NCBI GenBank assembly: GCA_009885595.1
Contig: VFKJ01000606.1
Coordinates: forward strand, 1-10,860
Source of the DNA: Myxococcales bacterium
GTDB lineage: Bacteria > Myxococcota > Myxococcia > Myxococcales > Myxococcaceae
Reading direction: 5' to 3'
DNA: 10,860 nucleotides
Shown here: positions 6,204 through 10,860 of the stretch, piece after piece
How positions within the stretch are numbered: position 1 is the first letter of the stretch
Layout of the letters: each line of letters opens with the position of its first letter
Translations under genes and position numbers: made by a program
The notes under the pieces: model-generated
Told to the model about the DNA's origin: nothing
The model's input: the letters and a program-made list of their open reading frames with translations, nothing else
The model's database searches: none

Positions 6204-9200
6204 ATGCGTTTCACCCTGTCGATCGCCGTCGCCTGCTGTGTCTTTGCCTGCAGTCCACCGTCCCCTCCGCAGGAGACCGACGCGGGAGCCACCGAAGCTG
6301 ACGCGGGGAACAACCCTCCCGCGGATTCGGGCGTCGAGGTTGATGCTGGCTCGCCGGAGGACGCGGGGACTGCGAGCGATGGGGGCGCTGAGGACGCTGG
6401 CTCGCCCACCGACGCCGGCACTTCGGTTGATGCGGGTTGCAGGTGCCTCGCTTCCGAAGACTGCTCCGCGGGCCGCTGCGTGGCCGACACCTCGCCGCCG
6501 CGCGTGACGGTGACGGCGAGCGCGGGCACCACGGCGGGCACGCTGCACCTCTCTGGTACCGCGACCGACGCCGAGACGGGCCTCGCGTCGTTGGAGCTGA
6601 GCCTCAACGGCCAGAGCGCCGTGACGGTGCCCGTGGTGGCCGGCGCCTACGACGCCCAGGTTCCCGTGCCCGTGCCCGCGGGCCGGGCCGAGTACACGGT
6701 GGTGGCGACGGCGCGGGACCTCGCCAACAACAGCGCGACCGCGCAGACCACCTTCGACGGCGCGGCCCCGGTGGTGGTGCTCACGCCCGCGCAGGATGGG
6801 ACGTGCTCGAGCAGCGGCTGTACCGGCGCCTTCATCGACGCCTCGGCCACCTCCTTCGCGCTCTGGGCGGCGGTGACCGAGGGCCTGTCGCTGGCCTCCA
6901 CGCACCCCGTTCAGGTCCGCGTGCTCGACGGCGCCACCGAGGTGGTGGCGTGGACCGACCTCGTGCTTCAGGCCAACGGCAGCTGGACCTGGACCTGGAG
7001 CTCGTTTCCCGCGCTCGACTTCACCCGCCTCACCCTCGAGGTCGCCGCCACCGACGCGGCCAACAACCGCGGCACCGCGAGCCTGCGCGTGCTCCTCGAT
7101 CGCGTGCGCCCCACGCTCACCTTCTCGCCCTCGGCGGACGCGTCGTGCACCGCGACCGCCTGCACTGGCACGGTGGTGAACTCGGCTTCGGCCTCGCTCA
7201 ACCTCGCCGGCCTGGTGTCGGCCGACGCGACGCTGAGCCTGCGGGTGCTCGATGGCGCCGCCGTGGTGGTCTCTCCGGTGGCCGTGCCGCAGACCGGCGG
7301 CGTCTGGTCGTACGCGTGGACCACCTTCCCCACCGTCGACGGGCGCTTCTATTCGCTCGAGGTCACCGCCACTGACGCGCTCTTGAACAGCTTCACCCAG
7401 CGACTGGCGGTGCTGGTGGATCGGGTCACCCCCGGCCTGCTGGTGAACTCGCCGCGGCAGGGCACGCTGGTGGGCAGCGCGCAGGTCACCGTCAACGCGA
7501 CGGCGACCGATGGACTGGGGCTCAAGGCCGTCGAGCTCGCCACCTCGGTGAATGGCACCTTCGTCCAGGCCACCCGCGACGCGAACGGTGACTACGTCGG
7601 ACAGCTGCCGGTGCCTGCGGTCGACGCCGTCGAACAGGTCCTGACGGTGCGCGCCACGGACCTCGCGGACAATGTGCGAGTCACTTCCACCCGCTACACC
7701 GCTGACAGGGTCGCGCCCGTCATCACCGTGGGCGGCGCCGACTACGACTGCACCGGCACCGACGCGTGTACGGGCAGCGTGGCGAATGGCGCTTCCACCC
7801 AGGTCGTCTACGGCGGCACCTTCTCCGACGGCAGCGCGGTGACGTTGCAGAAGAGCCTGGTGGGCCCCTCGGGCACGGTGGTGGCCTCGACCGACGCGGT
7901 CACTGGCGCGAGCTGGTCGTACACGTGGGCGAGCCTGCCCGCGGGGGTCAACGGCGCGGCGTACGAGCTGCGCGTCATCGCCACCGATGCCGCGGGGAAC
8001 GCGGCGGCGCAGGTCACCCGGCGCACCTGGCTCGACAACGTCGCGCCCACCGTCAGCATCCCAGTCGCCGGCCAGCGCAACGTCGCCCCCCTCGCGGTGC
8101 TGGAGGTGTTCAGCGAGCCGATGAACGTGGCTTCGGTCACCGCGGCGACGAGCTTCGCCCCGGCTGTCTCGCTGAGCACGTTCGGGTCGACCGACGCTGC
8201 TCGCTTTCAGTTCTCTTCGGCCACGGCCCTGGGCGGCTACACCCCGTACGCGCTGACCATCGGCGCGGCGACCGACAAGGCGGGCAATGCCACCGGGGGC
8301 ACGTCTGCGTCGTTCCTCACCGCCCCGAGGCTCCTCCAGGGGTTGCTCGACAGCACTCTCGGCTTTCAGTACCGCGCGCCCCGCATCGCGGTGGACGCGG
8401 ATGGCCGCTTTACCCTCGCCCTCGCGTTTCCGTCGGGCAGCTCCACCTTGACCACGATGCTCCATGAGGCCGGCAACGGGGCGCTGGCGGCGTTTGGGCC
8501 CATCGGCAGCAACGCCACCCTGCAGGTGCCGACGGACCTGCGCATCACCGGGTCCGCGCGCGCCGCTGATGGGCGGCTGACCACGCAGCTCGAGATGAAC
8601 TCGGTCTTCACCAACGGGACCGGCACCTGGCTCGGCAGCTGGAGCTTCTCGATTGGCTGGTCCGGGGCGACCGAGACCGTCTCGGGTCCCGCGCAGGTGA
8701 CCATCGGCGCCACGAACGCGATGAACCTCTCCAACTTCACCGCCAACCGGCCGATGATCGATCTCGTCCCCTTCCGCGATCTCTTCACTGGCACGAGCGG
8801 CACCTACCGATCCCTCGTCGCTCCCAACAACGGTGCGACGGCGATGTCGACCTGGAAGGAGCAGCCGGGCTGGGCCGCCACCTCGACGGCGACGCTGACC
8901 TCGTTCAGGTCAATCGACGGCCGGGCGAGCGTCGAGAGCCCCAGCACGCTCGGCCCCTACCGCGTGCGTTACTGGGACCTGGGAGCGATGAGCGAGGTGA
9001 CCTCGGCCAACTTCGTTCGCTCGGCGACCGCGCAGCCTGCGTTCAAGACCACCGACCGATTCGGGACCGCGGTGGCTGCGAGCTCGTCCTACGTGGCCTG
9101 GACCAACGACACGGTGCTCAGCGTCGGGTGCAGCGCCGCGCCCTTCGTCGCGCCGCCGGTGTGGCAGACCAGCACGGTGACGATGCCCGCGGGCCGCACC

Positions 9201-9437
9201 ACGGGCAGCCCGCTCGCCAGCGCGATGACGCCCAGCACCTTCGCGGTGGCCGGCGAGTACGGCGGCAACGTCTACGTGTACTCCACGCCGCTCACGAGCT
9301 GCGGCACGGCGCCCGTGCTGACCCAGGTCGGCCGCATCGATGGCGCGAGCGAGCCCGCGGTCACCATCGACGGGAACGGGAAGATCCTGGTGGCGTGGAT
9401 CGCCGCCAACGGCCAGGTCGGCGTCACCCGCTTCTAG
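6204..9437 (+). CDS. Large secreted lipoprotein with DAG-rich linker and Ig-like modules
   Basis: A predicted 1,077-residue surface or outer-membrane lipoprotein. The ATG at 6204 is chosen because GGAGG (6195-6199) precedes it and a signal peptide follows, ending in a VFAC lipobox with C16 as the likely lipidated residue. Residues 24-78 are a linker of nine Asp-Ala-Gly-type tripeptides, then a small Cys cluster (C79, C81, C87, C92). Five Ig-like modules start at about 96, 185, 299, 406 and 501, each opening near a D-x-x-x-P and most closing with an ATDxxxN turn. Residues 611-706 resemble a Big_5/SbsA Ig-like domain (VAPLAVLEVFSEPM). The last 370 residues, about 707-1077, are beta-rich without a recognised domain. 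Ig-like arrays suggest an adhesion or structural role, but no partner or activity can be named. It is monocistronic, ending at a strong terminator. Confidence 0.92.
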   Translation: MRFTLSIAVACCVFACSPPSPPQETDAGATEADAGNNPPADSGVEVDAGSPEDAGTASDGGAEDAGSPTDAGTSVDAGCRCLASEDCSAGRCVADTSPPRVTVTASAGTTAGTLHLSGTATDAETGLASLELSLNGQSAVTVPVVAGAYDAQVPVPVPAGRAEYTVVATARDLANNSATAQTTFDGAAPVVVLTPAQDGTCSSSGCTGAFIDASATSFALWAAVTEGLSLASTHPVQVRVLDGATEVVAWTDLVLQANGSWTWTWSSFPALDFTRLTLEVAATDAANNRGTASLRVLLDRVRPTLTFSPSADASCTATACTGTVVNSASASLNLAGLVSADATLSLRVLDGAAVVVSPVAVPQTGGVWSYAWTTFPTVDGRFYSLEVTATDALLNSFTQRLAVLVDRVTPGLLVNSPRQGTLVGSAQVTVNATATDGLGLKAVELATSVNGTFVQATRDANGDYVGQLPVPAVDAVEQVLTVRATDLADNVRVTSTRYTADRVAPVITVGGADYDCTGTDACTGSVANGASTQVVYGGTFSDGSAVTLQKSLVGPSGTVVASTDAVTGASWSYTWASLPAGVNGAAYELRVIATDAAGNAAAQVTRRTWLDNVAPTVSIPVAGQRNVAPLAVLEVFSEPMNVASVTAATSFAPAVSLSTFGSTDAARFQFSSATALGGYTPYALTIGAATDKAGNATGGTSASFLTAPRLLQGLLDSTLGFQYRAPRIAVDADGRFTLALAFPSGSSTLTTMLHEAGNGALAAFGPIGSNATLQVPTDLRITGSARAADGRLTTQLEMNSVFTNGTGTWLGSWSFSIGWSGATETVSGPAQVTIGATNAMNLSNFTANRPMIDLVPFRDLFTGTSGTYRSLVAPNNGATAMSTWKEQPGWAATSTATLTSFRSIDGRASVESPSTLGPYRVRYWDLGAMSEVTSANFVRSATAQPAFKTTDRFGTAVAASSSYVAWTNDTVLSVGCSAAPFVAPPVWQTSTVTMPAGRTTGSPLASAMTPSTFAVAGEYGGNVYVYSTPLTSCGTAPVLTQVGRIDGASEPAVTIDGNGKILVAWIAANGQVGVTRF
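6279..6437 (+). repeat. Asp-Ala-Gly tripeptide repeats in the lipoprotein linker
   Basis: Residues 26-78 contain seven DAG triplets plus one DSG and one DGG, spaced by two to five residues rich in Glu, Ser, Thr, Pro and Val. Codons vary between copies (gacgcg, gatgct, gacgct, gacgcc), so selection appears to act on the protein rather than on a recent DNA duplication. Such linkers after the lipidated Cys probably act as flexible, acidic tethers; this is inference. Confidence 0.85.
6756..8033 (+). repeat. Tandem Ig-like modules, three with a Cys-pair hairpin
   Basis: Within the lipoprotein, modules at residues 185-298, 299-405 and 501-610 (DNA 6756-7097, 7098-7418 and 7704-8033) share an early Cys pair followed by TG (C201/C206, C315/C320, C516/C522). 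They also share a central W-x-Y/W-x-W motif (WTWTW, WSYAW, WSYTW) and an ATDAxxN turn. The module at 406-500 lacks the Cys pair and the Trp motif, as does the one at 96-184. The copies have diverged strongly at DNA level, so this is an old duplication. Confidence 0.8.
8034..8321 (+). other. Big_5/SbsA-like Ig domain in the lipoprotein
   Basis: Residues 611-706 open with DNVAPTVSIP and contain RNVAPLAVLEVFSEPMN followed by a YALTIGAATDKAGN segment. This is the pattern of the Big_5 (SbsA Ig-like) family: the N-V-A-P strand, F-S-E-P-M turn and late D-x-A-G-N. It marks the boundary between the Ig array and the unassigned C-terminal region. Confidence 0.7.
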
Positions 9438-9452
9438 CCGCGCGAACACCAG

Positions 9453-9490
9453 GAGCCCGGTCGCTTCGCGCGATCGGGCTCTTTCATTTC
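9453..9490 (+). terminator. Rho-independent terminator between convergent genes
   Basis: A 12-bp stem (9453-9464 with 9470-9481, one G-U pair) closes a 5-nt TTCGC loop and is followed on the plus strand by a T-rich run (CTTTCATTTCTT). It starts 15 nt after the lipoprotein stop. On the minus strand it begins 2 nt after the SCO1 stop, so it may also end that transcript, although the run beyond it there (CTCCTGGTGTTC) is less T-rich. Confidence 0.85.
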
Positions 9491-10032
9491 TTCGGAAGCG
9501 CGGCGACGAACGCGTCGATGGGCTGATCGAGCGAAGACATCGAGGTCTTCACGCTGCCATCGGGAGCGACGAGGAACACGGTGTTGTCGTGCAGGATGAC
9601 GCCCGACTCGGGGTTGGTGGTGTACTTGAAGTTGAGCAGCATGGTGAGGGTGCGCACCTGCGCGTCGTCACCCACCAGCACGTGCCAGCGCTGGTCGTCT
9701 TCGAGCCCGTAGCGCGCCCGGTACTGTTTGACCTGCTCGGGCTTGTCGTGGGCGGGGTCGAGGCTCACCACCACCAGGTCCAGCGGCTTGCCCGCCTTCT
9801 CCAACGCGGCCTCGAGGCGCTTGAGCTTCCTGGTGGTGAGCGGACAGGTGCCCGCGCACGAGGTGTACACGAAGGTCAGCGCGTACCAGCGGCCCTTCCA
9901 GGCCGAGAGGGTCGACTTCGCGCCCGACTCTTCCCGCCAGCGGGTCTCCAGCGCGAGCACGTTCTTCGGCTCATCGTCGGCGAGCACCTGCGCGCTCGAC
10001 AGGCACAGCGTCAACGCGAGCATCGCCTTCAT
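9484..10032 (-). CDS. SCO1/SenC/PrrC-family copper protein
   Basis: A 182-residue thioredoxin-fold SCO protein, expected in the periplasm, where the family delivers copper to, or reduces cysteines of, copper enzymes such as the cytochrome oxidase CuA site. A signal peptide covers about 1-18 (MKAMLALTLCLSSAQVLA). The copper site is complete: C59 and C63 in CAGTCP, and H148 in ILHDNTVF. The segments FVYTSCAGTCPLTT and VVSLDPAHDKPEQ are classic for the family. The ATG at 10032 is chosen over the longer frame because it gives the signal peptide and overlaps the upstream stop as ATGA. It is translationally coupled to the SUMF1-like gene, so the two probably serve the same copper enzyme, whose gene is likely beyond the right edge (inference). 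Confidence 0.95.
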   Translation of the reverse strand: MKAMLALTLCLSSAQVLADDEPKNVLALETRWREESGAKSTLSAWKGRWYALTFVYTSCAGTCPLTTRKLKRLEAALEKAGKPLDLVVVSLDPAHDKPEQVKQYRARYGLEDDQRWHVLVGDDAQVRTLTMLLNFKYTTNPESGVILHDNTVFLVAPDGSVKTSMSSLDQPIDAFVAALPKK

Positions 10033-10860
10033 GGCTTCACCGTCGGGCTGTACGCACACCGAAAGCCTAAGTTGGGCAGCGCGGTGCGCGGGGTGAGGCT
10101 TGCGCGCAGCGCGTAGCGCATGAACGCGGCGTAGTCCTCGCGGCGGGCGCTGCCGGTGGCGCTGCTCCCGCACATGTACTTCGCGTTCTTGTCACCGTCC
10201 TGCCGGTTGTCTCCCGAGACGAAGACGGCGTTGAAGTCGTCGGTCCACTCCCACACCAGGCCGTGCAGGGCCTCGAGGCCGTAGACGTTGCGCGGGCTGC
10301 CCGGCCCTTCCAGGTCGTCCGGGCGCGCGGGCCTGGCATACCAATCGAGGATCCGCTGGGCGAACCGGGGATCTCTCGAAGCGTCGCGGCGCGTCTCGTC
10401 GGCCGCCGCCGCGTACTCCCATTCCAGGGTGCTGGGGAGCCGGCCACCCTTCCACTCGCAGAACGCGCGCGCGGCGAAGTACGAGATCTCCACCACCGGC
10501 GCGGTGGGCGAGAGCCGGTTCTCCAGCGACGCGAGGTACCGCTCATCGACCAGCGTCGTGGGCGGCTTGCCCTGACGCCAGGCCGGGTTCTTCTCGAGGA
10601 ACTCGAGCCACTGCGCCCGGGAGACGGGCCGCACCTCGAGCGCGTACGCGCCCACCGGGAAGTCCGTCTGCCCCACGTCGAGCCCGAACAGCGGGGCGAA
10701 GCGGCCGGCCGGGAGCTGCACCGGGACTCTGGTCGCTTCGCCTTGGCCCAGCTCTCCGCTGCGCTCCGATGCTGGCTGGCCTGACGGTCCGCCAGGCCGG
10801 CTCCGCTCCGGAATTTCACCTTTGGTACGGCGCGGTTGGCGCGAAACACGAATTCGCGCA
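10029..10860 (-). CDS. SUMF1/FGE-fold protein, N-terminus uncertain
   Basis: At least 230 residues of a formylglycine-generating-enzyme-like (SUMF1/EgtB/PvdO) domain, counted from a GTG at 10721. Landmarks are LPAGRF (3-8), RPVSRAQW (31-38), YFAARAFCEWKGGRLPS (81-97), WEYAAAA (101-107), NVYGLEALHGLVWEW (145-159) and NLGFRCAY (217-224). Human FGE binds copper with two cysteines five apart in YMCHRSYC. Here YMC (C184) is kept but the second position is Thr189, so genuine formylglycine formation is unlikely. The frame stays open from 10721 to the window edge (46 codons, no ATG), but that stretch is not protein-like and contains palindromes. The gene starts either at 10721 or beyond the edge. It overlaps the SCO1 gene by ATGA. 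I recall similar SUMF1-SCO pairs near copper nitrite reductase genes; this is memory, not evidence from the window. Confidence 0.85.
   Translation of the reverse strand, partial: ARIRVSRQPRRTKGEIPERSRPGGPSGQPASERSGELGQGEATRVPVQLPAGRFAPLFGLDVGQTDFPVGAYALEVRPVSRAQWLEFLEKNPAWRQGKPPTTLVDERYLASLENRLSPTAPVVEISYFAARAFCEWKGGRLPSTLEWEYAAAADETRRDASRDPRFAQRILDWYARPARPDDLEGPGSPRNVYGLEALHGLVWEWTDDFNAVFVSGDNRQDGDKNAKYMCGSSATGSARREDYAAFMRYALRASLTPRTALPNLGFRCAYSPTVKP
10778..10798. repeat. Imperfect 21-bp palindrome upstream of the SUMF1-like domain
   Basis: GGCCTG-A-CGG-T-CCG-C-CAGGCC is symmetrical about the T at 10788, with a single mismatched pair (10784/10792). It lies upstream of the GTG at 10721, in a stretch whose translation (rich in Gly, Pro, Ser, Arg and Glu) does not look like a signal peptide. 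It may be an operator, a terminator of an upstream gene or an intergenic repeat. Confidence 0.4.
10839..10859. repeat. 7-bp inverted repeat at the right edge
   Basis: GCGCGAA (10839-10845) and TTCGCGC (10853-10859) form a perfect 7-bp stem with a 7-nt loop, ending at the window edge. The structure may continue beyond it. It supports this end being non-coding or regulatory, but short GC-rich stems are common in such genomes. Confidence 0.3.

Noticed and set aside
6138..8465. Long minus-strand open frame (775 codons) opposite the lipoprotein gene
   Set aside because: Arg/Gly/His-rich translation with no domains; it is an antisense shadow caused by the high GC of third codon positions in the real plus-strand gene.
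10033..10173. Upstream extension of SCO1 to 10173
   Set aside because: It overlaps the SUMF1-like gene in another frame and hides the signal peptide; ATG 10032 is coupled as ATGA.
1..10860. tRNA, rRNA, CRISPR, insertion sequence or integrase features
   Set aside because: No regularly spaced direct repeats, transposase motifs or recognisable RNA gene sequences were seen on either strand.

Overview
The window is GC-rich and densely coded, with strong third-position G/C. It looks like a chromosomal segment from a myxobacterium or close relative (Myxococcota). The best pointer is the large lipoprotein, whose mature N-terminus is a run of Asp-Ala-Gly tripeptides followed by a small Cys cluster and Ig-like modules, a style common in that group. 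This is inference; genus and species cannot be read from the sequence.

Layout. (1) 2-298, plus strand: the end of yjdM/phnA, a small zinc-ribbon protein cut by the left edge. (2) 303-5911, minus strand: a compact five-gene operon, read right to left: fatty-acyl-AMP ligase-like enzyme, NAD(P)-dependent extended SDR, acyl carrier protein (ACP), acyl-CoA dehydrogenase, and a B12-binding-domain radical SAM enzyme. All four junctions are exact 4-nt ATGA or GTGA overlaps. (3) 5912-6203: divergent intergenic region holding the promoters and a possible hairpin over the next gene's ribosome binding site. (4) 6204-9437, plus strand: a 1,077-residue predicted lipoprotein with Ig-like modules. (5) 9453-9490: a strong terminator hairpin between convergent genes. 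(6) 9484-10721, extending to the right edge, minus strand: a SUMF1/FGE-fold protein and a SCO1/SenC copper protein, also joined by an ATGA overlap.

How the genes may work together. The five-gene operon reads as a self-contained acyl-ACP pathway. The ligase would activate a carboxylic acid as acyl-AMP and load it on the ACP. The dehydrogenase and SDR would adjust the oxidation state of the chain. The radical SAM enzyme would carry out a methylation, cyclisation or C-C bond-forming step. No thioesterase, ketosynthase, NRPS/PKS module or acyltransferase is visible, so the product and its release are unknown. This is the best candidate here for an undescribed system. The SUMF1-SCO1 pair probably serves copper-enzyme maturation in the envelope; its SUMF1 protein lacks one of the two copper-binding cysteines of true formylglycine-generating enzymes.

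No tRNA, rRNA, CRISPR array, transposase or integrase was recognised.
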